A stretch of 64,000 nt of DNA from Paenibacillus tarimensis (GCF_021532315.1 NZ_JAKGAO010000028.1:25336-89335); one strand, 5' to 3'; shown: positions 15,334 through 24,631, numbered from the stretch's first letter. The notes: a model not told the origin generated them from the sequence alone. A program made the numbers and translations.

Positions 15334-18300
15334 TTATACGGGGATTTGAAACGTAACGATTGTTCCTTTATCCGGTTGGCTTTCTATATGCAGACCTTGT
15401 CCGTAAAGCTGTTTAAGACGTCGGTTCGTGTTGCGAATCCCCACACCGCTCCGGTTGTCCGGTCGGGACAATACCCCATGCAAAGTCTCCTCATCCATGC
15501 CTACCCCGTTATCACGAATGGACACTTCAATATGATCAGCTCGCCTTCTGATTGTGATCTGGAGCTGGCCGCCTTGCAGACGCTGCAGAATGCCATGGTG
15601 GATGGCATTTTCGACCAGCGTTTGAATGGACAGGGGAGGGAGTGAAAACTCTAAGCTCGGGTCAATATCCCACTCAATATGAACCCGTTCTCCGAATCGT
15701 TCTTGCTCTATATATAAGTAGTTCTGTACGAGTTTAAGCTCATGTTCGATGGGAACCTCTTTATCAGAATTGTGAAAATCAAAGCTGCCCTGAAGGTAAC
15801 TGATAAATTGCTCAAATAGTCTTTGCATTCTTGGAATATCCACCGTGCTGAGCGCGGCGATGGTGTTTAGTGTGTTAAATATAAAGTGCGGTTGAATTTG
15901 TGCTTGCAGCCAGGCTGCTTCAAGCTGTAACTGCTCTTCAATAGAAAGCTTCAGCCTGGTTAATGCCCGGACACGCGATTTCAACTCCCAGGTTTCTGCA
16001 GGCTTGACTACATAGTCATTTGCTCCAGCCTGGAAGCCTGTAATAACATCCTCTGGACGGCTTCTGGCCGTAAGCAAGAGAATGGGCAGCTCAGATACGG
16101 AATAACGTTCACGAATGATGCGGGTTAGTTCGTAACCGGTAGTGTGAGGCATCATCACGTCCAGAATAAGCAGGTCATATGTATTCCTGCTCACTTGATC
16201 TAGCGCATCTGCAGCACTTGCGGCTGTCGTGACCTGATACTCAGCCCCTAGCATATCCCTCAGTATTGTTAGGTTCATATTGTCATCGTCTACAACCAGG
16301 ACACTTGGTTTATTGACAGCTCTGGCGTATTGGGCTGTCTCCGTTTGGGTATCTTCATAAGCAGCGGCAATGTCCTGTTGATACGGGAATTCATGTCCAT
16401 ACTGCAGCTCGTGGCCGCCGGTGAGGCTGCCAGAACGTACCGGATCTTCTTGCTGAGGCTCTTCGGAACCTTTATATAGAGGGAGTGTGAATGAAAAAAT
16501 AGAACCTTGGCCCGGTGAAGATTCGACTTGGAGCCCTCCTCCATGCAGCTCGACCAGCCGTTTGCAAATACTAAGCCCCAGGCCAAAACCTCCGTAGGTG
16601 AGCGCCATGGTGGTTTCTCCTTGTTCATAAGGCTGGAAAATTCTGCGCTGTGTCTCTACATCCATACCAATACCCGTATCCTTGACTTCGATTCTGGCGA
16701 AATCATCAGATTGGCTGGCAACTACTTGAATCTCGCCTTCATCCGTAAATTTCACCGCATTATGCAGCAGATTGAACAAAATTTGAACCAGTCTATTCTC
16801 GTCTGCCTCTACTGCAGGGAACCCCTCACTGATGCTGACGTGAAACCGGATTGGCTTACCATTGAGCATGTAGCTTATTAATTCAACACTTCCAGCTATA
16901 ACAGACTGGAGGTGAACAGGAGCGGTCTGCAATCTGACGTCTTGTTCTTTCAGGCGCGCCATATCCAGCAAATCATTAAGTAGCAGAGACATCCTCCTGG
17001 CAACCGCTACCTGCATTTCTAACCTGACCCGATGAGCCGCGGGTGCGGGCTGGGTTTTATCATCCAGCACACTCTGGGCAATGTTCATAATACCGTGCAG
17101 CGGATTTCGCAGCTCATGGGAGGTGTTAACCAGAAAATCATCCTTATGCTGATTTATGCTGTAAAGCTTCTCGGCGAGCTCTTTGGTCTCGTTAACCGAT
17201 CTGAAGAAGCGTTTGAACCAGAATGCCGTAAAAGCAAAGACTGTGAACATCAAGTCAAAGGGATAGTGCATCATTTCCATGGAAGCTCTGCTGTAAAAAA
17301 CCGTCCAACCGATATTCACACCCAGACTGGCACAGCTGATCAGGATGTAAATGGCGTCCTCCTGGTGCCGAATGGCCTTCTGGAGAATATACGCCGAAAT
17401 GATCAAACCCAACAACAGAACGGAAAGCAGGAATGTGCGAATGGTAGGAAGGCTGTAAGCCGTTGGGGCTGCCAGTACGAACAGCGAGTAGGCCGCACAG
17501 TAATAGGCAAACCAGCGAACGACCTTAGTGCTACCATACGCAGGAAACATATTTTTAAGCAGTGGGGGCATGAATGCTATCACGCCTATGTAGGCCAATA
17601 GAGAGATCTTGATTGCAATCTCGTAGGGCATCGGGATCCACGCCAGCAGCAGCTTATCGTCCGAAACCAGGACACTTGCAATCGCGCAAAAAATCATCAG
17701 CGTAAAATAAAGCAGTCCTTTGTTTAAACCGCCGATGAAATATAACATGATAGCGTAAAAGGCGTGAAGAAAAAGGACAATAGCCAAAAAGCTCTGTAAA
17801 CCAATGGATAGCTGTGTCTCCCGGTCGATTGCCTCAAGTGTTCCGAAGCGAATGGACTTAGCTATGCCACCCTCCCCGGCATGATTCCCCACTTGTATAA
17901 GAAGATCAATGGTACCGTTGTGAGCAGGCACCAGAATGGAGCCAGGAACATCATGAGCCTTGTAAGCAGAGGTATCTTCAGCAGGAATACCCGCCCTGGC
18001 AGCCAGCTGGCCATTGATATAGACGACAGCTGCATTATTGATTTCTTTGGTCCGCAGTTTAAAAATATCGTTAACCGAGTCATCGAGCTTAATCCTTAAC
18101 CGGTAGGTACCGTACCTGTAATGATTCATACTCTCATCTGCAAAATTATGCTCCCATGACCCTGGTACCTGTATGGCAGTCGAGTTGAGGGTAGATGACG
18201 AGGCATTGGAAATTTGCTCGGGTGTTAACAAGCGGCTCGGGAAGAAATCCCACTCCCCATTAAGAGCAATTGTTTGATGCTGGGGGATGGGGAAGCTTCG

Positions 18301-18432
18301 CAGATCGAGGGTGCCGTTTACGGCATATGGCTGGGCAATTGGCTGCTGGAAGCTGAAGAACACTAACCGCAATCCAATAATTGCCAATATATATATCGGT
18401 AATATGATGAACAGCTTTTTCTTTGATGGCAT
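15334..18432 (-). CDS. Hybrid sensor kinase with 7TM sensor, receiver and two kinase cores
   Basis: 1032 residues. Order: N-terminal membrane helix, an extracytoplasmic sugar-binding-like beta domain (LNGEWDFF...VPGSWEH, about 50-200), seven membrane helices (7TMR-DISM type, about 215-400), HisKA with His439 (NTSHELRNP), HATPase_c (N, G1 DTGIGMD and GFGLGL boxes), a receiver domain with Asp758 (LLILDVMMP), then a second kinase unit of the LytS class with His849 (IQPHFIFNT) and its own ATPase (VENAIHHG, DNGVGMD, GVGIRN). All key residues are present. The start at 18432 has GTGAGGTT upstream; upstream in-frame ATGs extend into non-conserved sequence. It is convergent with the REC-BTAD regulator and is its likely partner. 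Confidence 0.9.
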   Translation of the reverse strand: MPSKKKLFIILPIYILAIIGLRLVFFSFQQPIAQPYAVNGTLDLRSFPIPQHQTIALNGEWDFFPSRLLTPEQISNASSSTLNSTAIQVPGSWEHNFADESMNHYRYGTYRLRIKLDDSVNDIFKLRTKEINNAAVVYINGQLAARAGIPAEDTSAYKAHDVPGSILVPAHNGTIDLLIQVGNHAGEGGIAKSIRFGTLEAIDRETQLSIGLQSFLAIVLFLHAFYAIMLYFIGGLNKGLLYFTLMIFCAIASVLVSDDKLLLAWIPMPYEIAIKISLLAYIGVIAFMPPLLKNMFPAYGSTKVVRWFAYYCAAYSLFVLAAPTAYSLPTIRTFLLSVLLLGLIISAYILQKAIRHQEDAIYILISCASLGVNIGWTVFYSRASMEMMHYPFDLMFTVFAFTAFWFKRFFRSVNETKELAEKLYSINQHKDDFLVNTSHELRNPLHGIMNIAQSVLDDKTQPAPAAHRVRLEMQVAVARRMSLLLNDLLDMARLKEQDVRLQTAPVHLQSVIAGSVELISYMLNGKPIRFHVSISEGFPAVEADENRLVQILFNLLHNAVKFTDEGEIQVVASQSDDFARIEVKDTGIGMDVETQRRIFQPYEQGETTMALTYGGFGLGLSICKRLVELHGGGLQVESSPGQGSIFSFTLPLYKGSEEPQQEDPVRSGSLTGGHELQYGHEFPYQQDIAAAYEDTQTETAQYARAVNKPSVLVVDDDNMNLTILRDMLGAEYQVTTAASAADALDQVSRNTYDLLILDVMMPHTTGYELTRIIRERYSVSELPILLLTARSRPEDVITGFQAGANDYVVKPAETWELKSRVRALTRLKLSIEEQLQLEAAWLQAQIQPHFIFNTLNTIAALSTVDIPRMQRLFEQFISYLQGSFDFHNSDKEVPIEHELKLVQNYLYIEQERFGERVHIEWDIDPSLEFSLPPLSIQTLVENAIHHGILQRLQGGQLQITIRRRADHIEVSIRDNGVGMDEETLHGVLSRPDNRSGVGIRNTNRRLKQLYGQGLHIESQPDKGTIVTFQIPV

Positions 18433-18672
18433 TTCTGTAACCTCACACATTTGTTTATGCTTCATCATACCATAAGTTTCCGTTTCATAGTCTAAGACTT
18501 GCAAGATGGGGGAGCGGCAGAGTGCCTCAGAACGATTGGATTTATTTGTAGAATCATAAGTTATTTTGTCGAGAAGCTGTAGAGCTAGGTATGAGAAAAT
18601 ACTCTGGTTCCGAACAATCGGGAGGTAATTATGCGTCAGAATGGGATAGGCATACGTTAGGAGTTGAATAAG

Positions 18673-20685
18673 ATGATTATAGGGGGCAGTTATAACTACT
18701 ACATTGTTGCTCTGTCGGTAGTTATTGCCATTTTGGCGTCGTACTCGGCACTTACAATTACAGCTAAAATCTCTCATGCAAGCGGGAAAAGCAAATACTT
18801 CTGGCTGCTGGCCGGTGCATTCGTCATGGGTGAGGGGATCTGGTCCATGCATTTTGTCGGTATGCTGGCGTTCCACCTGCACACTGAGGTGAGATATGAT
18901 CTGTGGCTCACTTGTCTTTCAATGCTGGCAAGTATCGTCTCTTCGTTTATTGCGTTTTATATAACCATGCCGAAAAATATTGTCTGGTACAAAATTGGTA
19001 TCGGTGGTTTGTTTATGGGCAGCGGAATTGTAATCATGCACTATATCGGCATGGAAGCCATGATGATGCAGGTCCATATCCGGTATGATCTTAAACTGTG
19101 GATTTTGTCGGCGGTTATAGCCTTTGCAGCCTCGTTTGCAGCCTTGTTCCTGTTCCGGCAATTTCGTAAGCAGTCATCCTATAACTGGCTCAAATGGTTA
19201 TCTGCAATCATAATGGGCGCCGCTATCTGCGGTATGCACTATACGGGTATGAAAGCCGCCCGGTATGAGACGCACAGCAGTATGGCAATAGAGCATGTCC
19301 CTTCGGTTGATATTTTTCTGTTATATGGTGTTACGGTAGCTATCTTTGCGATCTTGTTTATTTCTTGGGGAGCATTGTTTTTTGACCGGCATGTGCTGGA
19401 GAGGATGGCTTATAAGGATTCTATTACAGGTTTGCCGAACCGTAATGAAATGAACCGCTTTTTCGATACTTATGAGGGCTGTGACAGCATTGCGGTCTTG
19501 TTCCTGGATCTGGACCGGTTTAAAGCCATCAATGATACGCTTGGACATAATATCGGAGATTTACTGGTACAGCAGGTTGGCCTTCGACTGCAGCAATTCA
19601 TTCGGAGGGACCAGATGGCCTTCCGGATCGGTGGTGATGAGTTTCTATTTATAGTGAAGTGCGGGGATCTAGCACAGATAGAAGCTTTGGCAAAGGATAT
19701 ATTACAAACCGTTAAAAAGGTGTACCATATCGATGGTAATGAATTATATGTTACCGGAAGCATCGGGATCAGTATCGGATCGATTCAAGAAAATGACCGT
19801 TCCATCCTGCTTAAGACAGCGGATACGGCTATGTACAAGGCGAAAGGGCTGGGTAAGAACCAGTACTGTGTATACAGCGATGATATGGAGACACGTGAAG
19901 TACGCAGAATGGAGCTGGAAAAGGATCTACAGATGGCGCTCGAACAGAAGCAGTTCTATATCGTCTATCAGCCCAAATGGAATGTGAGAACCAATCAATT
20001 GTATGGCTTCGAAGCGTTGACCCGTTGGACGCATCCGCGTCTGGGACAAGTGTCGCCAAGTGAGTTTATCCCGATCGCGGAGGAAACCGGCCTCATTATC
20101 CCAATGACCAGATGGATGGTAGAAGAAGCCTGCCGGCAGAATAAGATCTGGCAATCTAGGGGAGTGTTTAAGCCGGTCTCCGTTAATCTATCAACCCGCC
20201 TCTTCCATACGGACAGTTTAACCGAAATGCTTCAGGACATATTGACAAGCGTTGAGCTTGCGCCACAATTCCTGGAGCTTGAGATAACAGAATCGATGGT
20301 GCTTCATAATATAGATGATATTATCCGGCAGCTTGAAGATATCCGTAAGCTTGGGGTGCGCGTCTCCATGGATGATTTTGGTACAGGGTATTCCTCTATT
20401 GGTCTCATTGACAGGCTCCCGATTGATGCACTAAAGCTTGACCGGCTGTTTACGAATGACTTAGACACTCCGAGCAAGCGGGCAGTTATTCACGCCATTA
20501 TTTTGATGGCGGAGAACCTGCGCCTGGATGTCATCGCAGAAGGAGTGGAGCATCAGGAGCATATCGACTTTCTGTCTCAACTGGGTTGTTATGTTATGCA
20601 AGGGTATTTTTACGGCCGGCCTATGTCAAATGAAACCGTCGAGCAGTGGCTGAAGGATCATTCGGGAAGCCAGAGCCTAGCATAA
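18673..20685 (+). CDS. MHYT-GGDEF-EAL cyclic-di-GMP turnover protein
   Basis: About 670 residues. Seven N-terminal membrane helices carry three MHYT sensor motifs (MHFVGML, MHYIGMEAM, MHYTGMKA), thought to bind a metal and sense a small ligand. A diguanylate cyclase domain with an intact GGDEF motif (RIGGDEFLF) and an EAL phosphodiesterase domain follow, with EALTRW, VNLSTR, ITESMV, DDFGTGYSS and AEGVE, all active-site positions kept. The inhibitory RxxD site before GGDEF reads RRDQ, so product inhibition is probably weak. AGGAG stands 9 nt before the ATG at 18673, which is preferred over the TTG at 18664. Divergent from the hybrid kinase across about 240 bp. Confidence 0.92.
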   Translation: MIIGGSYNYYIVALSVVIAILASYSALTITAKISHASGKSKYFWLLAGAFVMGEGIWSMHFVGMLAFHLHTEVRYDLWLTCLSMLASIVSSFIAFYITMPKNIVWYKIGIGGLFMGSGIVIMHYIGMEAMMMQVHIRYDLKLWILSAVIAFAASFAALFLFRQFRKQSSYNWLKWLSAIIMGAAICGMHYTGMKAARYETHSSMAIEHVPSVDIFLLYGVTVAIFAILFISWGALFFDRHVLERMAYKDSITGLPNRNEMNRFFDTYEGCDSIAVLFLDLDRFKAINDTLGHNIGDLLVQQVGLRLQQFIRRDQMAFRIGGDEFLFIVKCGDLAQIEALAKDILQTVKKVYHIDGNELYVTGSIGISIGSIQENDRSILLKTADTAMYKAKGLGKNQYCVYSDDMETREVRRMELEKDLQMALEQKQFYIVYQPKWNVRTNQLYGFEALTRWTHPRLGQVSPSEFIPIAEETGLIIPMTRWMVEEACRQNKIWQSRGVFKPVSVNLSTRLFHTDSLTEMLQDILTSVELAPQFLELEITESMVLHNIDDIIRQLEDIRKLGVRVSMDDFGTGYSSIGLIDRLPIDALKLDRLFTNDLDTPSKRAVIHAIILMAENLRLDVIAEGVEHQEHIDFLSQLGCYVMQGYFYGRPMSNETVEQWLKDHSGSQSLA

Positions 20686-20779
20686 CAGAATAGAGAGACA
20701 TCGGTATGTTGGCCAAATTAGTAGTGATTGTCATATACTAAGGGGAGAAGTGGTTAGTCTGGACAACGGAGGGATTATC

Positions 20780-21121
20780 ATGACAAGCGTGTTCAGGTTT
20801 ATCCTCAAATTTTGCCTAGGGCTAATTCCCAGTGTATTATTAATCGCTTGGCTGCTCCATCAGTTCCCGGACACGGGGTTAGGCAGGATTATCGGAGTTC
20901 CAATGGCCATCTTGATGAATGTCATATTTGTGGCCCTTGGAGTGGTACTGTCATCAAGGATTGATAAGAGGCAGCCCCAATATTTGCTGTGGACCGTTAT
21001 CATTTTGCTTACCTTTGCAGCGACTCTCTTCTTTTACCCGCAGGATTATGGTCCTCATATAACCGTAAAGATATGGCAGTATTTCTTCGGATATCCGAGT
21101 GACCTAAGGGAAGGCATTTGA
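20780..21121 (+). CDS. Small membrane protein, unknown
   Basis: 113 residues with three or four hydrophobic helices and a short basic loop (SSRIDKRQPQ). GGAGGGATTATC places the start at the ATG at 20780; an upstream GTG at 20750 lacks a ribosome site. No motif points to a role. It opens the long plus-strand array of small genes, and the acetyltransferase gene follows after 31 nt. Confidence 0.72.
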   Translation: MTSVFRFILKFCLGLIPSVLLIAWLLHQFPDTGLGRIIGVPMAILMNVIFVALGVVLSSRIDKRQPQYLLWTVIILLTFAATLFFYPQDYGPHITVKIWQYFFGYPSDLREGI

Positions 21122-21152
21122 CCAAGTACGAAGAATCGAGGATGGGATATCG

Positions 21153-21701
21153 ATGATATTGTTCCAATCGCACAGACTAATTGTCCGCAAACTGGAAGTC
21201 CTAGATGCTGATTTGCTTGTTCGCTGGTTAACGAATCCCGAGGTGCTCCAATATTATGAAGGGCGCGACAGGCCCCACAATCATGCCATGGTTAGAGAAA
21301 GCTTTCTCGCAGATGATGGAGAAATGAGATGTATAGTAGAATACGAGGAAGCGCCTATAGGATATATACAGTATTATGAGCTAGATCAGGAATCAAGACG
21401 GGAATACGGATACGAAGGTGTGAGCGGTAAAATATATGGCATGGATCAATTTATCGGTGAACCTGATTATTGGAATAAGGGGATTGGAAAACAGCTGGTA
21501 ACCAATATGATTCGTTATCTGATTGATGAAGAGAACGCTGATAAAATCGTTATGGATCCTCAGACATGGAACACAAGAGCACTCGCGTGCTATGCACAAT
21601 GCGGCTTTGTCAAGGTAAAGCTTCTTCCGGCACATGAGCTGCATGAAGGGCAGTTGAGAGATTGCTGGCTGCTGGAATACCCTAAGGCTTGTTATAACTA
21701 G
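21153..21701 (+). CDS. GNAT acetyltransferase, aminoglycoside 6'-acetyltransferase-like
   Basis: 182 residues. GNAT enzymes move an acetyl group from acetyl-CoA to an amine. The order of elements resembles the AAC(6') branch: LTNPEVLQYYEGRD early, IGYIQYYE mid-way, IDQFIGEPDYWNKGIG-like acetyl-CoA loop (GMDQFIGEPDYWNKGIG), and DPQTWNTRALACY with CGF near the end. This suggests a drug or polyamine substrate, but that cannot be read from sequence alone. A U-run terminator follows about 100 nt downstream, ending this small operon. Confidence 0.85.
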   Translation: MILFQSHRLIVRKLEVLDADLLVRWLTNPEVLQYYEGRDRPHNHAMVRESFLADDGEMRCIVEYEEAPIGYIQYYELDQESRREYGYEGVSGKIYGMDQFIGEPDYWNKGIGKQLVTNMIRYLIDEENADKIVMDPQTWNTRALACYAQCGFVKVKLLPAHELHEGQLRDCWLLEYPKACYN

Positions 21702-21800
21702 AGGGAGCAAAGCTATGATACTTCGCGGAGAGGGAGCATAATTTGCTGGCCTGTCAGGACAATAAGTGATGGAACGTACAAATAATAACCCTTTTATTAG

Positions 21801-21839
21801 AGGATTCAAAGTCTTTAAAGGCTTTGTGATCCTTTTTTT
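21801..21839 (+). terminator. Rho-independent terminator
   Basis: AGGATTCAAAG pairs with CTTTGTGATCCT around a short A/T loop, followed by seven T. It separates the acetyltransferase from the next lipoprotein gene. Confidence 0.85.
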
Positions 21840-21919
21840 GGGTTTCCAGAATTTAGATAGGAAGTTATAATGGAAGGATATTGAAGCGCATTTGAATGGT
21901 TGGAAGAAGGAGCTGCATG

Positions 21920-22402
21920 ATGAGGATCGTACATTTGATATCGGTATTATTCATTATACTGCTTGCAGCAGGGTGTTCCGGTGACTTGAATTCGAATAAA
22001 GTCCAATTCGATGATCGTAACATGAAGTTCACGCTCGTTGCCTCGAGGCAGGATGCAGACTCAATGAGCTACACGCTGCAGATTAAGAATGAAGGACAGT
22101 TTACTGTGCGTCATCTAAGGATGTATCTAGAGTACCCCATTCTTACCGAATTAGGCAGTAAGCAGAACCCTTTTAAGATGGAGGGCAAAGCGGAGGGGAC
22201 GGGGCCTTATCATCTTGAACCGGGTGAAGAGATTACCTATAGATTTATTGCACCCGTACAAGAAGTGTTTGGGACATATCAGCGGTTGGACTATGATAAC
22301 CCGGCGATTGAATTAAAGGGAGTCGTAATGGATGGTGATTTAGAGGTGCCTTTTACAATTGGGGGCGGAATGGCGATGTTGACACAGACCGATCAGTTTT
22401 GA
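21920..22402 (+). CDS. Putative lipoprotein, unknown
   Basis: 160 residues with a lipoprotein signal: basic start, hydrophobic core and lipobox LLAAGC followed by SGDLNSN. The mature part is a beta-sandwich-like domain with FTLVASR...YTLQIKNEG, resembling the extracellular immunoglobulin-like accessory domains of Bacillus lipoproteins. AAGGAG lies 7 nt before the ATG at 21920 and another ATG at 21917 is possible. No catalytic motif seen. Confidence 0.75.
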   Translation: MRIVHLISVLFIILLAAGCSGDLNSNKVQFDDRNMKFTLVASRQDADSMSYTLQIKNEGQFTVRHLRMYLEYPILTELGSKQNPFKMEGKAEGTGPYHLEPGEEITYRFIAPVQEVFGTYQRLDYDNPAIELKGVVMDGDLEVPFTIGGGMAMLTQTDQF

Positions 22403-22488
22403 AGAGAAGACCGAGCAGTCTGTAACGATTGTTAACGTAACATAGGGATCAGATTTATATGAAACGGGACAGAGGAGTTTTACCAGGG

Positions 22489-22917
22489 ATGATAATTCGT
22501 AACTATAACTCAAATGACCTCGAAGCATTAACAGCGCTGATGGCTGATTTGGGATATCCGACAAATACGGCAAGTATGGAACACCGGATGAAGCTAATCC
22601 AGTCGAACCCTACGAACGTCACTTTCGTTGCAGAGGTTCAGGGAAACGTAGTGGGGATGATAGGTGTCCGCGAGGTTTACTACTATGAGGAGGATGGAAC
22701 AGCTGCCCAGATATCCGCATTAGTAACGAAGCAGGAGCACCAAGGGAAGGGAATTGGTAAAGCGTTGGTGCGCTATGTGGAAAGCTGGGCTTTGGAGAAA
22801 GGAATACAGGTTCTCACTCTAACAAGCGGTATTAAGGAAGAGCGTGTAAAAGCCCATGAATTTTATAAAGCAATCGGGTTCGAAATAACAGGCTACCGGT
22901 TCGTTAAGAAGTTATAG
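22489..22917 (+). CDS. GNAT-family N-acetyltransferase
   Basis: 142 residues. The acetyl-CoA loop reads QEHQGKGIGKALV (Q/RxxGxG/A), preceded by the beta4 strand AQISALVTK and followed by LTSGIKEERVKAHEFYKAIGF, typical of the compact GNAT fold. Substrate unknown. Start taken at MIIRNYNSND since family members begin here; a GAGGAG lies 11 nt upstream and an in-frame ATG at 22459 is also possible. Confidence 0.85.
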   Translation: MIIRNYNSNDLEALTALMADLGYPTNTASMEHRMKLIQSNPTNVTFVAEVQGNVVGMIGVREVYYYEEDGTAAQISALVTKQEHQGKGIGKALVRYVESWALEKGIQVLTLTSGIKEERVKAHEFYKAIGFEITGYRFVKKL

Positions 22918-22945
22918 CACGCTAGAGGTCACTCAGGAGGCAGCA

Positions 22946-23158
22946 ATGAATATTGAAGCATTAAGCACTATGTTAGTAATCGGACTCCTTGGGGCCGTTA
23001 GTATTCTAATATTAATTCTTGTTATAAGATATGCCGTTGATTCGTCCAATACTTCGAAAAAGGTTGCTAGATTGTCAGATGAAGTGAAGATGCTGCGAAG
23101 TGAGCTGCGGGAAGCAAAGAAAAGCATGAAAACAAACATTATTGATGAACGAGTGTAG
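22946..23158 (+). CDS. Small single-helix membrane protein with coiled-coil tail
   Basis: 70 residues. One hydrophobic helix (about 8-30) is followed by a charged heptad-like tail (VARLSDEVKMLRSELREAKK). GGAGGCAGCA gives a good ribosome site. Similar small helix-plus-coiled-coil proteins lie beside two DinB genes in this window; this one precedes one by 51 nt. Role unknown; possibly a membrane scaffold. Confidence 0.65.
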   Translation: MNIEALSTMLVIGLLGAVSILILILVIRYAVDSSNTSKKVARLSDEVKMLRSELREAKKSMKTNIIDERV

Positions 23159-23209
23159 CCGTCCCAAAGAAGGAATATTTACCAATATTTCTTAGAAGGA
23201 GTGATAGTG

Positions 23210-23692
23210 ATGAATGAACAGCTTTCATTGCTGTATGATTACAATATTTGGGCGAATGACAGGGTTATAAATCATCTCAAGTCACTGCCAAGTGAAGTGT
23301 TCTACAGGGAAGTTAGCTTAGGCTTCTCATCTTTGGCCGAGGTCATTAGTCATATCGCTTCAGCTGATGGGGTATGGCATGCGAGGCTAAAAGGCGATAC
23401 TCCCCCCCCTGCTGTAATCTTTAGGGATATCGAGGAAGCCAGCAGTCATATTAAACAGTTACAAGCGCAGATTCGAGAGTACTTGTTATCGGTTAGGGAT
23501 GCAGACCAGCAAGTAACTTATAAAAGCTTAAAAGGACATGAGTATACGAATACCGTCTCGGAAATCATCCATCAGATCGTGAACCATGGCACCTATCATA
23601 GAGGCAACATTTCAACGATACTGAGGTCTATCGGTTACGAAGGCATCTTAACGGATTACATCGCCTATTTATGGACAGAGAGGGGAAGTTGA
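23210..23692 (+). CDS. DinB-family four-helix metalloprotein
   Basis: 160 residues. DinB-like proteins are four-helix bundles with a three-His metal site; many are thiol (bacillithiol or mycothiol) transferases acting on electrophiles. Metal ligands expected are His in SHIASADGVWHARL (about residue 47) and the pair in NHGTYHRGN (about 125-130). All three are present. AAGGAG lies 8 nt before the ATG at 23210. Flanked on both sides by small membrane proteins. Confidence 0.85.
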   Translation: MNEQLSLLYDYNIWANDRVINHLKSLPSEVFYREVSLGFSSLAEVISHIASADGVWHARLKGDTPPPAVIFRDIEEASSHIKQLQAQIREYLLSVRDADQQVTYKSLKGHEYTNTVSEIIHQIVNHGTYHRGNISTILRSIGYEGILTDYIAYLWTERGS

Positions 23693-23696
23693 AGCA

Positions 23697-23840
23697 GTGG
23701 AGCTTATAATCCTTGTTCTGCTTGCCCTAATCTTGTATCTCTTGTTTGACATAAGAAGCCGTTTACCTGTTAAGGATCATGTGCAAGAAGCACTCCATCG
23801 GGATAAGAAGCTAAGAGAAGCTGAAGAACGGAATACGTGA
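23697..23840 (+). CDS. Very small membrane protein (47 residues)
   Basis: GTG start 4 nt after the DinB stop. 47 residues: a hydrophobic helix (LIILVLLALILYLLFDI) and a charged helical tail (VKDHVQEALHRDKKLREAEE). The stop overlaps the start of the next reading frame (GTGATG). The tight spacing and helix-plus-charged-tail design match the other small protein just upstream of the DinB gene, which favours a real gene. Confidence 0.5.
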   Translation: MELIILVLLALILYLLFDIRSRLPVKDHVQEALHRDKKLREAEERNT

Positions 23841-24148
23841 TGCTCCTATCCAAGATAATTGATAATAGCGGTACTAAGATTCATTACCTGGATTCCACAC
23901 ATGCTTCTGATCCGGCACTCACCCCATTAGTAATAAGCCCGGGGCTCTCGGAGACGGCTGAAGAGTATATGGACCTGCTGGAATTTATGCTGCCTCGACG
24001 AAGTGTTGTTTTGTCTTACCGCGGCAGAGGGAAGAGCGATACTCCAGATACTGGATATAACCTTTCTGAGCATATCACGGACCTTGCAGCAGTAATTAGG
24101 GACACAGGGCTTACGAAACATCACATAATGGGATACTCACGTTGGTAA
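23840..24148 (+). pseudogene. N-terminal fragment of an alpha/beta hydrolase
   Basis: 103 codons that begin like an alpha/beta hydrolase (PLVISPGLSETAEEY, oxyanion-side RGRGKSDTPDTGY, ITDLAAVIRDTGL) and end at HIMGYSRW-stop. The nucleophile elbow (GYS) is reached, but the Asp and His parts and the whole cap and C-terminal half are absent. The reading frame simply ends and no remnant of the rest was seen before the next gene. A full-length member would be about 250 residues, so it is a truncated, inactive gene. Confidence 0.75.
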
Positions 24149-24208
24149 GGGTGGAATGTATGCAACCGGTATAAATATTACCATTAAGGTTAAGACAGGT
24201 GATTGATC

Positions 24209-24631
24209 GTGATACATCATGTTGAAATCAATGTTTCGAATCTTGAGTCATCAATAGAATTCTGGGAATGGCTGCTTACAGAGCTTGGATACAGCGAATA
24301 TCAAAGATGGCCCAAAGGTGTCAGCTGGAAATTTGGCGAGGCGTACATTGTATTTGTTCAAGCAGATCAAAGTTATTTGGACGTTCCTTATCACCGAAAA
24401 CGTGTTGGTCTAAATCATATAGCGTTTCATGCTTCAACGAGGGACCAACTGGATAAGCTTTACACGAATTTAGTTTCCAGAGGAGTGCGTATTTTATACA
24501 AAGACAAACATCCATATGCTGGCGGGCCTGATTATTATGCATTATATTTTGAAGATCCAGATCGTATTAAAGTAGAAATTGTAGCTCCACTGCAAGAAAA
24601 GAGTGGAGGGGTTATTGAATGGCTTCTATAA
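24209..24631 (+). CDS. VOC-superfamily (glyoxalase/dioxygenase fold) protein
   Basis: 140 residues with the paired beta-alpha-beta-beta-beta modules of the vicinal-oxygen-chelate fold. Possible metal ligands are His in IHHVEINVSNL (early), the HIAFHA strand in mid-protein and Glu in KVEIVAP. GTG at 24209 follows AGGTGATTGATC and is favoured over the TTG at 24203. The reaction is unknown; related VOC proteins include thiol-dependent detoxification and antibiotic-binding enzymes. Confidence 0.8.
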   Translation: MIHHVEINVSNLESSIEFWEWLLTELGYSEYQRWPKGVSWKFGEAYIVFVQADQSYLDVPYHRKRVGLNHIAFHASTRDQLDKLYTNLVSRGVRILYKDKHPYAGGPDYYALYFEDPDRIKVEIVAPLQEKSGGVIEWLL

